Source: CAZVGZ01 sp964627605 (GTDB taxonomy: Bacteria > Latescibacterota > MWCZ01 > CAZVGZ01). Taken from it: a stretch of 64,000 bases of DNA. The notes under the pieces are model-generated. The model did not search any database. It worked only from the letters and a program-made list of their open reading frames with translations, and had not been told where the DNA came from. Location of the stretch: positions 23,527 through 87,526 of the forward strand of contig CAZVGZ010000014.1 in NCBI GenBank assembly GCA_964627605.1, given 5' to 3'. This document shows positions 27,034 through 35,479 of the stretch, one piece after another; the first letter of the stretch is position 1, and each line of letters opens with the position of its first letter. The position numbers and the translations under genes are program-made.

Positions 27034-28800
27034 CTATGGCGTAGGATGCAGCGGTTCGGTGATCCTGTTGATGGCACCGACAACCAAAGAGTTCACGACC
27101 TGCACAGTACCAGAGGGCCAACTGACCACCGCGTGCGTGAAATCTGACGACCTCCCAAGACCGAAATGCAGACGTCTAGGCATCTGGCTGCTGTAGCCGA
27201 TGCCAGCGGTAACGATCTGTGACTGCCGTCCGCCGTCAAAGTGAAGCGTCACACTCGCGCCGATAGCGGACCTAAGTCCATTGGTGCCCTCAAGATCGAA
27301 CGCGATCCAATCGTTGTATTCAGCCGCAACGTTCCTGTAGAATGCCGTCGCCTCACGCTGATTGGCGATCACAATATCCAACGATCCGGTCCTGAAAAAA
27401 TCCGCCAGGACCACAGCACGACCATCCAGCCTGTCGGTAATCCCAGCGTCGTCTGCCACATCACGGAACGCGCCTCGACCGTCATTCAAAAACAGTCGGG
27501 ACCTCTCATAGCCCGACAGGCTTCGACCATCAATCGCTGGCCAGTTATCCACATTTTCAAACACCCGGTCGCTGCCCATGGCGACTTTTGACATGTGGTA
27601 CCAGTAATCCCTATCTCGATCAGCGGAGATGAAGCCATTGGCCACGACCAAGTCTATGTTGCCATCATTGTTGAGATCGCCGAACTGAGCACCCCACGCC
27701 CAACCGGCATCCTCCACGCCTGCTGACCGACTGATCCCCACAGCCTTGAGCGATCCTCCTCCTAGCCATTGCCACAGATCGTTGCCTTGCGCGAGATAGC
27801 CAGATTTGGAGATGTTCGTTATGTAGAGCGACTGCACCGAGTCGTTCATCACATCCCCAAACGCGATGTTCATGCCGCTTTTGGGCTTGCCGTCGCCTGG
27901 TACACCTCTCTCAAACCGCTCTCCATCGCGGTTGATCAACAACACGTCCTGTCCATAGTCGTTGGCGATTACGATTTCTGGAAAAAGATCTCCGGTGAGG
28001 TCCACCGCACCAAGCGCAAGAGTCCAACATCCACAGTCTGCATTGGCGGCTTCTGTCACGTCTACAAAAGTGCCATCGCCCTGATTAGCAAGAAGGAAAT
28101 TCCGGCCACCGTTGGTGGCGTATTCAAAGCTGTTGGGCATGATCTTTGTGGTGGATAGATTCCACAGGTCCAGCCCTTTTTTGTAGTAGCCGCCTACATA
28201 TATGTCCAGATCACCGTCGTTGTCATAATCAAGCCATATAGCGCTCCCAGCGTTCATCCACCACCCCAAACCCGATTCTTGGCTCACGTCAATAAACAGC
28301 GAATCGCGCTCCTGGTGATACAGTGTCAACCGACCCCACTTGTACAGCAACATATCATCGAGGCCGTCGCTATCATAATCCGCCCACACAGCCCCCATCG
28401 ACACACCGGTGCCTGCCTGATTGACATCCGCCAACCCATACCTAGCGGCCATATCCTCAAAAGTGCCATCCCAGCGGTTGATATAGAGCGCATTCAGTCC
28501 GCCGACATCGCTAGTGGTGAGATACAGGTCCAACCACCCGTCGTTGTTTACATCGGTCACCGACGCCGAGGCACCCATACCAAATACGCTGGGCAGAATG
28601 TGACTTAGCGCAGGGTCGAGAGGTGAGGTGCGGTGGGTAAAATTGATGCCTACCGCACTAGCAGATTCGGTCAATCCTAACCCGATGTCGTCTTGGGAGG
28701 CAAACGCGTCTTTTGGACCATCAGCCCGGTCGAGAAACCATGGAATGGCAGCCAGCCCCAACAGCAACAGTTTCAGGACCATCCGTGTCGGTGTCTTCAT
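27034..28800 (-). CDS. Secreted FG-GAP/ASPIC-UnbV repeat protein
   Basis: The ATG at 28800 begins a hydrophobic signal segment (MKTPTRMVLKLLLLGLAA); the longer frame upstream looks non-coding, and no strong Shine-Dalgarno is visible. The 588-residue product carries calcium-loop repeats such as TDVNNDGWLDLYL, ADYDSDGLDDMLL, LDYDNDGDLDIYV and GDLNNDGNIDLVV. It ends in an ASPIC/UnbV domain (AIGASVTLHFDGGRQSQIV, LHFGLGRSSDFTHAVVSWPSG). Such proteins are extracellular seven-bladed propellers common in marine FCB and Planctomycetes bacteria; their ligands are mostly unknown. It is the last gene of a minus-strand run after the CinA-type gene. Confidence 0.82.
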   Translation of the reverse strand: MKTPTRMVLKLLLLGLAAIPWFLDRADGPKDAFASQDDIGLGLTESASAVGINFTHRTSPLDPALSHILPSVFGMGASASVTDVNNDGWLDLYLTTSDVGGLNALYINRWDGTFEDMAARYGLADVNQAGTGVSMGAVWADYDSDGLDDMLLYKWGRLTLYHQERDSLFIDVSQESGLGWWMNAGSAIWLDYDNDGDLDIYVGGYYKKGLDLWNLSTTKIMPNSFEYATNGGRNFLLANQGDGTFVDVTEAANADCGCWTLALGAVDLTGDLFPEIVIANDYGQDVLLINRDGERFERGVPGDGKPKSGMNIAFGDVMNDSVQSLYITNISKSGYLAQGNDLWQWLGGGSLKAVGISRSAGVEDAGWAWGAQFGDLNNDGNIDLVVANGFISADRDRDYWYHMSKVAMGSDRVFENVDNWPAIDGRSLSGYERSRLFLNDGRGAFRDVADDAGITDRLDGRAVVLADFFRTGSLDIVIANQREATAFYRNVAAEYNDWIAFDLEGTNGLRSAIGASVTLHFDGGRQSQIVTAGIGYSSQMPRRLHFGLGRSSDFTHAVVSWPSGTVQVVNSLVVGAINRITEPLHPTP

Positions 28801-28882
28801 CTTATTTGGAGTATTCTGGCATAATACACACCTTTGTGCGCGCGGCACGACGAGAGTGGTCAGCAGAGACCACAGACGCAAA

Positions 28883-29716
28883 TCAGTCGAGCGGCACCAC
28901 TTCCTTTCCAGCGAGCGTCACCAGTTCAGTCAGCCTCTCCACCGCCATCTCCAGTGTGATCTTGGCGGTATCGGCGTCAGCATTTGTCGCCACAACATCC
29001 ACTGGAAGCCTGTGTTCCTCGCCGCTGCGCATCCCGACATACGCTTTAATATATGTATGAGGGAACTCCTCCATCACCTGCATCATATGCGGCGACACCT
29101 CGGATTCATACATCGTCACCGCGAGCCGGGCAGCGGCTCTGGACACATTGCTCTCTTTGGAGATCGCAGGTGCCACATGGGCGGTAAATACACCCTCCAT
29201 CTCCCTCGGCGGTCCAGCGACGGCAAACAGCGTCGTATGGGGATTCGTCAGAACAATACACGGTGCCCATCCGTTGGGGTTAGGCAGCGCTTCGGCACCC
29301 TCTGGCACCGTCGCCATCCGCAGCATCCCGTCAGAGACTTCGCCACGATCGCTAATATCGCGGCGGCGCATAAAATCCTCTACTGTCGGCTCGTGAACCG
29401 CCAGTTCCACGCCGAACACCTGCGCCCAAGCGGTGCTCGTCAGGTCGTCAGGAGTTGGGCCCAATCCGCCTGAAACAATCACAAATCGGTTCTTCATCTG
29501 AAGTGCAGTGTTGATAGCTTCGACTATCTGGGAGATTTCGTCTCCTAAGATCGTCATCCTGTTTACATGCGCTCCAAGCTCCGAGAGTTGGGAGGACATC
29601 CAGAACGAGTTGGTATCCTGTATGCGTCCCAACACCAACTCAGTACCGATGGCGAAAATCTCCACTTCAGGAATATCGTGTTTCACGAATTCACTCTCTC
29701 CAAAACTTTGATACAA
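28883..29716 (-). CDS. CinA N-terminal/MoCF-domain protein
   Basis: The 277-residue protein is a MoCF-biosynthesis-like domain as found at the N-terminus of CinA: EIFAIGTELVLGRIQDTNS, IVSGGLGPTPDDLTSTAWA and GPPREMEGV. The C-terminal CinA amidohydrolase domain, which deamidates NMN, is absent, so NMN deamidation by this protein alone is unlikely. Stand-alone versions have been linked to ADP-ribose or molybdopterin-like nucleotide handling, but function here is not settled. It begins 2 bases after the UxaA-family gene stop, so it is co-translated with a sugar-acid enzyme. Family confident, role open. Confidence 0.8.
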   Translation of the reverse strand: MYQSFGESEFVKHDIPEVEIFAIGTELVLGRIQDTNSFWMSSQLSELGAHVNRMTILGDEISQIVEAINTALQMKNRFVIVSGGLGPTPDDLTSTAWAQVFGVELAVHEPTVEDFMRRRDISDRGEVSDGMLRMATVPEGAEALPNPNGWAPCIVLTNPHTTLFAVAGPPREMEGVFTAHVAPAISKESNVSRAAARLAVTMYESEVSPHMMQVMEEFPHTYIKAYVGMRSGEEHRLPVDVVATNADADTAKITLEMAVERLTELVTLAGKEVVPLD

Positions 29717-29718
29717 CT

Positions 29719-31266
29719 CTACAGCGAGACACCCTCTTCAGACCAGATCACAAACTCTCTGTGCTTGCCAACCTCAGCCGCCACCTGTTTGCCCGATGCC
29801 ACCTCTTTGATTAATCCGAAAAGCCTGTCGCCAACCTCTTTGATTGTCTCTTCGCCATCTATCACCGTGCCAGCGTTAAGATCCATGTCCGCCGACATAC
29901 GGCCGTTGAGCGGCGTGTTTGACGCCACTTTGATAACAGGTGCGATGGCGTTTCCGATGCCGGTTCCACGCCCTGTGGTGAATACAACGAGCTGCGCGCC
30001 GCTGGCCACCAGCGCTGGGGTGGACTCCTGATCGTAGCTCGGACAGTAGAGCAGGTGAAGCCCTTTGTCTGTAACAGGCTCGCCGTAGTCGAGCACTCCG
30101 GTCACCGGAGCGGTACCCGATTTTGCCAACGCTCCGAGGGATTTTATTGTGATGTTTATTAGCCCCCCAGCTTTGTTGCCTGGTGACGGGTTTTCAGACA
30201 TGCTGTGCCCAACCCGCGCTGTGTAATCGCTAAACCGGTCCATCGCCGCTGTTACGTTAGCCGCGACATCTGCGTTGGCAGCCCGTTTTGCGAACAGGTG
30301 CTCAGCGCCAAAAAACTCTGGCACTTCGGTGATGATGCTCGTGCCACCAGCCTCCACCAACCTGTCGCTGGCGTGACCCACCGCCGGGTTGGCCGACAGC
30401 CCCGAAAAAGCGTCTGACCCGCCGCATTTTGTCCCGAGAATAACCTCAGAAAGCGGTAATGGCTCCCTTGATGACTGATTGGCGGATTCTAGCAGGCCTG
30501 GCAGGATTTTGAGCCCCTGCTCAATCGTCGCCTGGGTGCCTCCAGCCTGCTGCACACTCAGCGTCTCAACAGGTTTGCCCATCGGCTCCAGATGTTTTTT
30601 TACAAAGTCCTCGAAAGTAGCCAGGTCGGTCTTCTCACATCCTAGCTCAATCACCAACGCAGCTGCAACATTGGGATGGTTCATGTACCTCGCAAGCATT
30701 GTCAGCGTTGCGGTGATGCTCCCGCCATCAGGGCAGCCACACCCCTTCGTATGACAGACCGCTGTCACACCGTCAACGTTGGGATACGCCTCCCGTGACC
30801 AGATGCTGTTTTCAGCCTGCATTGAGATCATGAGCGCCTCATGCGCCGAACACATACTCGTAGGGATCACCGCAACCCAGTTCCTTATCCCGACTCCGCC
30901 ATCATCTCTCAAAAAAGCGTCCACAGTGGGGATGTCAGCGGGACGGAGGTAGTTGAGCGGATCGGCTACTAAATCAATATTTCCAGGCCGGTCGGCGGGA
31001 ATAATGGTATTCATACTCTGATCGGTGACCGGCTGCCCAACGCTCAGACCGTTGGAGACTCCGAACGGCTGACCGTACTGAAGAATGTTTTGACCTTCTG
31101 CTACTGGCCCTATCGCAAACCGATGCCCCATGGGTACATCGCCCAGAACCTCAATAGTCGAGTCGACGTAGCTCAGTTTGGCCCCAGCAGCGATATCTGT
31201 TTTCGCCACAGCCACGTTGTCAATTTCCGGCTCAACCACGAGCGCCACCGACAGAAGATTAGCCAT
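29719..31266 (-). CDS. UxaA-family sugar-acid dehydratase (altronate/galactarate type)
   Basis: The 515-residue protein joins an N-terminal SAF domain (residues ~1-90) to a UxaA/GarD core: GVGIRNWVAVIPTSMCSAHEA, CHTKGCGCPDG, LGTKCGGSDAFSGLSANPAVG, ETPEFFGAEH-like TEVPEFFGAEHL, ENPSPGNKAGG and FTTGRGTGIGNAIAPVIKVA. These match iron-dependent hydratases acting on altronate or galactarate. Such enzymes dehydrate an aldonic or aldaric acid to a 2-keto-3-deoxy acid. An SAF-domain member can also be a sulfolactate lyase, so substrate is uncertain. It lies downstream of crcB and upstream of the CinA-type gene, and fits sugar-acid catabolism after the isomerases. Confidence 0.85.
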   Translation of the reverse strand: MANLLSVALVVEPEIDNVAVAKTDIAAGAKLSYVDSTIEVLGDVPMGHRFAIGPVAEGQNILQYGQPFGVSNGLSVGQPVTDQSMNTIIPADRPGNIDLVADPLNYLRPADIPTVDAFLRDDGGVGIRNWVAVIPTSMCSAHEALMISMQAENSIWSREAYPNVDGVTAVCHTKGCGCPDGGSITATLTMLARYMNHPNVAAALVIELGCEKTDLATFEDFVKKHLEPMGKPVETLSVQQAGGTQATIEQGLKILPGLLESANQSSREPLPLSEVILGTKCGGSDAFSGLSANPAVGHASDRLVEAGGTSIITEVPEFFGAEHLFAKRAANADVAANVTAAMDRFSDYTARVGHSMSENPSPGNKAGGLINITIKSLGALAKSGTAPVTGVLDYGEPVTDKGLHLLYCPSYDQESTPALVASGAQLVVFTTGRGTGIGNAIAPVIKVASNTPLNGRMSADMDLNAGTVIDGEETIKEVGDRLFGLIKEVASGKQVAAEVGKHREFVIWSEEGVSL

Positions 31267-31327
31267 ATCTACCTCTTCTCAAGATTTGCCTAAACAAAGG
31301 AAAGCGCATCCGTGTAACCTGGGCGTG

Positions 31328-31702
31328 CTACACCCATCTTCCCACTGCAGCTCCAGCGATCAGCGCGATAAACCCCAACCCGTTTTGCAGCGCTAGGTTT
31401 GAAACTGCGAAGCCCCATCCCGATGAGCGGGTAAGCATTTCTGTATCGAGTATAAATGCGGAGAATGTGGTAAACGCACCTATAAAACCCACTAAAACCA
31501 CCACCCGCGTCTGTTGGGAGACCTGCCACCTGTCGTCAAACAGCGCGAAAACCGCTCCTACCAAAAAACAGCCTGCGACATTAACAACCAGTGTCCCCCA
31601 TGCATACGATGTGCCCACCGTTCGTCCCACAAGTGAGACCAGACCGTATCTGGCAAGCGTTCCAACAGCACCTGCCAGACCCAACATCATCAGTTTGTGC
31701 AT
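31328..31702 (-). CDS. crcB: Fluoride ion channel FluC/CrcB
   Basis: The 124-residue membrane protein has four helices and the family signatures GTLARYGL, GTLVVNVAGCFLVG and GFIGAFTTFSAF (the Phe-box region). FluC dimers expel fluoride and protect enolase and pyrophosphatase. I looked for a fluoride riboswitch in the 36 bases upstream and inside the MFS gene end and did not find a convincing one. It lies in a minus-strand run after an MFS transporter gene. Confidence 0.92.
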   Translation of the reverse strand: MHKLMMLGLAGAVGTLARYGLVSLVGRTVGTSYAWGTLVVNVAGCFLVGAVFALFDDRWQVSQQTRVVVLVGFIGAFTTFSAFILDTEMLTRSSGWGFAVSNLALQNGLGFIALIAGAAVGRWV

Positions 31703-31738
31703 AGTGCAGTAGGCCTCTACAAAGTGCCGACGAAAGGT

Positions 31739-32962
31739 TCACATCGCCACATCAGTTTCTGCTGACGGTCGCCGATCTTTAAGCAAGGGAAGGAAAATAA
31801 CCATTCCTATCACGCCAAATACAATGGATACCGCGTACATTCCTCGATACCCCAGTCCAGCCGCAAGATATCCCGCCATCAGAGATCCGATCGCACCTCC
31901 AATCCCCCACATAGTCGCCGACAGAAGCAGTTGCACAGCACCGTTTCGCCCTTTAGGCGCTTCGTCTGTAAGAAAATGCACCGCGCCGATGTGGACGGCA
32001 GCAAACGTCAAGGCATGGAGCGATGAAGCCAGGAACGCCACCCACCTTATCGAAACAAAAGCGTAGATTGACGACCTAAGAATCACTCCTCCAAGCCCGA
32101 TCAATATTAGCCACCGGCAACCATACCGCTCGATAAAACGGCCCGCCGTCAGAAGTAGTGCGATCTCCGCTACTATAGCCACACCCCACGCCAACCCTTT
32201 CATGCTGTCGTCAAACCTGAGCGTGTCCAGATAGATAGACAGAAAAACAAAGTAAGTCATCGCAGCAAAAGCCGCGAACAGTGCTGCCCCCAAACACAAC
32301 ACTATTCTCTTAGTAAACATCGCTCTTAAGCCAGCTAGAGCACCGGTCGCTTTCTCTGCGACCCGGACCTCCACCAACCTGTTTGGCAGGCCCCACAATA
32401 TCACGAGCGCGGCCAGTTCGCAGATTATGAAAATCGCGAAAAACAGCGGCTGCCCACTTATGTCCATGACCCAACCAGTCGCCACAGCCAGCAGCATGAA
32501 ACCCAGGGAGCCCCAGACTCTGGTCCTACCGTATTCACCGCCGCTTCTTCGCATCTCATGCATGGTCAACTCATCGCTCAGCGGCACAACCTGGGTGGCG
32601 GTACCGCCCCATACCATCATGAGAATCGCGGCAGCCCACACGCTATTCGCGAAAACAAAGCAGCCGTAGAGCAGCATACTGCAACTGAGCATAGTCATCA
32701 GGATTGGGCGACGGCTCTGGGCGCGGTCGGTCCACACACCCCACGCAGGGTTGGTGAATATCTTGATGGATGTACCCAACGCCATCACCAAGCCTATGTC
32801 CTCCTGCGTGAACCCGATCCTCTTGAAATGAAGTGTCAGATATGGCGCGTGCGCACCCATCGCGCCAAAATGAGCGAACAGCAGCCATTTTAGGCCGTTT
32901 GCCCCTCTTGGTTTAGCGGGTGGAGAGTCAGCCGTGGTATCAGAATGAGTGGACGAAGGCAA
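31739..32962 (-). CDS. MFS_1-like transporter (nucleoside/sugar:H+ symporter type)
   Basis: The 407-residue protein has twelve predicted helices. The N-terminal half (FAHFGAMGAHAPYLTLHFKRIGF, TNPAWGVWTDRAQSRRPIL, GRTRVWGSLGF) matches the MFS_1-like/PPP-type subgroup that includes LacY-like, HcaT and nucleoside symporters. It probably imports a sugar or aromatic acid with protons. It sits 36 bases upstream of crcB and downstream of the SGNH hydrolase gene, in line with the sugar-acid dehydratase on the same strand. Substrate unknown. Confidence 0.82.
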   Translation of the reverse strand: MPSSTHSDTTADSPPAKPRGANGLKWLLFAHFGAMGAHAPYLTLHFKRIGFTQEDIGLVMALGTSIKIFTNPAWGVWTDRAQSRRPILMTMLSCSMLLYGCFVFANSVWAAAILMMVWGGTATQVVPLSDELTMHEMRRSGGEYGRTRVWGSLGFMLLAVATGWVMDISGQPLFFAIFIICELAALVILWGLPNRLVEVRVAEKATGALAGLRAMFTKRIVLCLGAALFAAFAAMTYFVFLSIYLDTLRFDDSMKGLAWGVAIVAEIALLLTAGRFIERYGCRWLILIGLGGVILRSSIYAFVSIRWVAFLASSLHALTFAAVHIGAVHFLTDEAPKGRNGAVQLLLSATMWGIGGAIGSLMAGYLAAGLGYRGMYAVSIVFGVIGMVIFLPLLKDRRPSAETDVAM

Positions 32963-33100
32963 TAGAGAAGGCTTTCAGAGAATGTGTGATAACCGTGCGA
33001 TACAACTTAACAATATTTGGTCTTGGGCACTTTTGATCTGCCAGGAGCAATCTCCACCACCATTCATCTGCCTGGTGGCGGCTCCACAATCAAGCATTCA

Positions 33101-34264
33101 TCAATTTCCCGTGACACCATGTATTTCAGACATTTCCACCGTGTCAGCTCTTGCACGATGCAACTCCACGGGGTTTGAGCGGAAATATCCAGCGAGGAAT
33201 TCAGCGATGATCTGGTGCCCTTTGGCGTTGGGATGAGCGTTCTCTCGGTGTATCCATAAGGAGCGTCCGTCCTGTCCTCTATACGCATCAAGAAGATCTG
33301 CTACCTCGATGCCCGTGGCACTGCAAAACTTTTTGACCGCACCGTGCGCAAAGTGGTAGGGGTAGCTGTCGAGCTCAATCAGTTTGGGATGGATCACCAA
33401 TAGCAGCCTAGCACCGTTGTCATCGCACAGTCGCTTGGCATGGCTCAAGCTGGATCTGACTCCGATCCACCCTGGCGAATCTGGGCGATGCTGGTCGTTT
33501 ACGTCGCCGACTGCGATCCCGACAAAAAGTTTTTTGAGGCGAAAATAGACAGCGCGGGCCAACTCCGATCGGCGAATCAACTCTCGAAATCCACCCATCA
33601 ACCCTTTCCGCTCTCCGTTCTCAGCCAAAGAACGCTCCAGTTCACCTCTTGGATCACCGGCGCTCCGCGGTCTCGGTGGCACCGAATGAGACAACGCTAC
33701 GCTATCAAACCCTGGCACAGAGACAAGCGGGGGGGAGACGTCGCTCAAATTGTAGAGTATCACCACAACATCGGGGTCAAATTCCAATCCACGGCGTTCT
33801 AAAAGATGCACCTCCTGCGCTGTCCTGTAGCCGAACACCCCCAGATTCAGCACCTCGACCGTTCCGCCGCCGTCAGCCGCAGTTTCAAGTTTTTTTTCAA
33901 GAAGACCCGTGAAGACCTGGTCTTCTCTGACACCCTCTCCGAATACATGAGAGTTGCCCAATACCAGAACTCTCAACGTGTTCGGCGGTTTGGCCAGCGT
34001 GACCTCCCCATCACGAAAGCCCATACTGTTTATGGTAACCTCTGTGCTGGACACGATGACCTTGGCACCTGGAACCATCTCATACCCATAGGGTTCGTCA
34101 GTCCAGCGCGAATATTTGCCTTCTGTTACCAAAGGCGGAAAAAGTGCCCGCACGACCGCTTCGCCTACGCCAAAAAAAACCGCGAGTCCTGCTGCTCTCA
34201 GCGCGACTCCTTGCGCCACAGATTTCAGCCGACCCGCGGTATTTTCTTTTCGACTCAATCCCAC
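33101..34264 (-). CDS. SGNH/GDSL hydrolase with N-terminal membrane anchor
   Basis: The 387-residue protein starts with a hydrophobic segment (VALRAAGLAVFFGVGEAVVR) that could anchor it to the inner membrane. The SGNH fold follows: block I LVLGNSHVFGEG with nucleophile Ser105, block II near NLGVFGYRTAQE, and block V ENAHPNAKGH near the end supplying the catalytic His. Relatives are O-acetylesterases or lipases acting on envelope polysaccharides. It begins 46 bases after the TIM-barrel gene and may be co-transcribed with it. The actual ester substrate is unknown. Confidence 0.78.
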   Translation of the reverse strand: MGLSRKENTAGRLKSVAQGVALRAAGLAVFFGVGEAVVRALFPPLVTEGKYSRWTDEPYGYEMVPGAKVIVSSTEVTINSMGFRDGEVTLAKPPNTLRVLVLGNSHVFGEGVREDQVFTGLLEKKLETAADGGGTVEVLNLGVFGYRTAQEVHLLERRGLEFDPDVVVILYNLSDVSPPLVSVPGFDSVALSHSVPPRPRSAGDPRGELERSLAENGERKGLMGGFRELIRRSELARAVYFRLKKLFVGIAVGDVNDQHRPDSPGWIGVRSSLSHAKRLCDDNGARLLLVIHPKLIELDSYPYHFAHGAVKKFCSATGIEVADLLDAYRGQDGRSLWIHRENAHPNAKGHQIIAEFLAGYFRSNPVELHRARADTVEMSEIHGVTGN

Positions 34265-34310
34265 GTCAGCACGAACATCCGATCGTGCCGCCGGTTGGAG
34301 AGGAAAGCAT

Positions 34311-35174
34311 CTACACTAACCCCAACAGATAGTCGGCGTCGCGCTTGAGGGTGGTTTTCCGCTCATCCCCTTCAAACTTACCGAGCGATTCGTCTTCGAT
34401 ACACATATCGCCGGTGTAGTTCGCCGCCTCCAGAATCTCGACCACGCGGGCGTGGTCGATGTCGCCGTCTGGAATGGGGCTGACGTATTCGCCATATTTC
34501 CACCCCAACTCCCTCTCTGTCGCCCGCACATCTTCAGGATAGTTGATATTTTTTACATGGGTGTGCCGGGTGAACGACGAGAAATGCTCGATAATATCAT
34601 AGACATTGTCTATCGGATGCCCGCGCCAGTAGAAATTGCCCGTGTCGAGGGTCAACCCGACCCGATTGCCACCAACGCCTTCGATTACACCATCGAGAAA
34701 GTTTGGATCGTTTCCCTGAAAACCGTGATTTTCCATCCCAAGATGGATATCGGTATCAGGAGTCCGTTCGATGATCTTTTTCAGACACTCGACGAATCTG
34801 CCCACACGCTCTTCCAAGGGCCAATCCCTCTCGCCTTTCATCACGCTGTCGATCCTGACCGCCTCCATGCCAAGCGCATCGGCAGCCAGCACCGTATCAA
34901 CAATCCAGTCCAACTCTTCGTCCAGATCGTCGTGATTGAAGTTGTTTGCCAGCAGAAACGCCGTGCCACGGACACCATTCTCCTCTAGATGATCTTTGTA
35001 GGCGGCGATAGCGTCAGGAGAGTCCAAGACCGTCTGACCGCCGTCCAAAAGGTTGGTGGTGCGTTGTCGATCAAATCCGAGCTCGACCGCTGAGAGCCCC
35101 AAAGCTTTGAGACCGTCCATAATTGTGGGAAAACCAGCGTGCTCAATCGTGGCGTCGCGAACAGATACGTACAT
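34311..35174 (-). CDS. Sugar phosphate isomerase/epimerase-like TIM barrel
   Basis: The 287-residue protein is an AP-endonuclease-2-like barrel: LGLSAVELGFD, DTDIHLGMENHGFQG, VGLTLDTGNFYWRGHP, HTHVKNINYP and DMCIEDESLG supply the Glu, Asp and His metal ligands. The family isomerises or epimerises sugars or inositol-type compounds. It is not close to the isomerase at 22.9 kb, which has different motif spacing. It probably opens the long minus-strand run toward 25 kb. Confidence 0.78.
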   Translation of the reverse strand: MYVSVRDATIEHAGFPTIMDGLKALGLSAVELGFDRQRTTNLLDGGQTVLDSPDAIAAYKDHLEENGVRGTAFLLANNFNHDDLDEELDWIVDTVLAADALGMEAVRIDSVMKGERDWPLEERVGRFVECLKKIIERTPDTDIHLGMENHGFQGNDPNFLDGVIEGVGGNRVGLTLDTGNFYWRGHPIDNVYDIIEHFSSFTRHTHVKNINYPEDVRATERELGWKYGEYVSPIPDGDIDHARVVEILEAANYTGDMCIEDESLGKFEGDERKTTLKRDADYLLGLV

Positions 35175-35479
35175 CGTTCAGTACTCCAGATGCGCGAGTT
35201 GAGAGAAACCGCCGCCTGAACCGGCGCGGGGCGAGAGGTTAATATACCTGATAGAGTTTGCCCGGTCACGGTGTGAGAAGGAGAGCCGATTGTGTGCCAC
35301 ACTCTCTATCAACGTGCCACCGCCGCCGGGTTGACGCTGAGGAGCAATCATCACTTTATTGTAACAGTGCTGCCGTCCCCTACGGTGGCCGGGACACTGA
35401 CCTCAAAGCTAAGCCGCGAGGGGTGATTGGCTGCGTGGTTGCGACCCACCTGTCCAATCGTACTGAAGGAGCCGCGTCT
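35175..35479. other. Divergent intergenic region before the envelope cluster
   Basis: About 305 bases separate the divergently transcribed isomerase and the large surface-protein gene. It must hold promoters for both directions. An AT-rich stretch near 35240 (GTTAATATACCTG) could be a -10, but I see no clear -35. No small gene or strong dyad was recognised. The frame of the next gene stays open through most of it, yet the translation looks non-coding. Confidence 0.4.

Noticed and set aside
31703..31760. Possible fluoride riboswitch before crcB (a GGCGATG-like start on the minus strand)
   Set aside because: The GGCGATG belongs to the last codons of the MFS gene and the needed pairing and pseudoknot segments are missing in the 36-base gap.
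35258..35479. Extra 74 residues upstream of the surface protein GTG
   Set aside because: The upstream translation is Arg/Cys-rich and lacks signal character; the GTG with AGGAG directly precedes the signal peptide.
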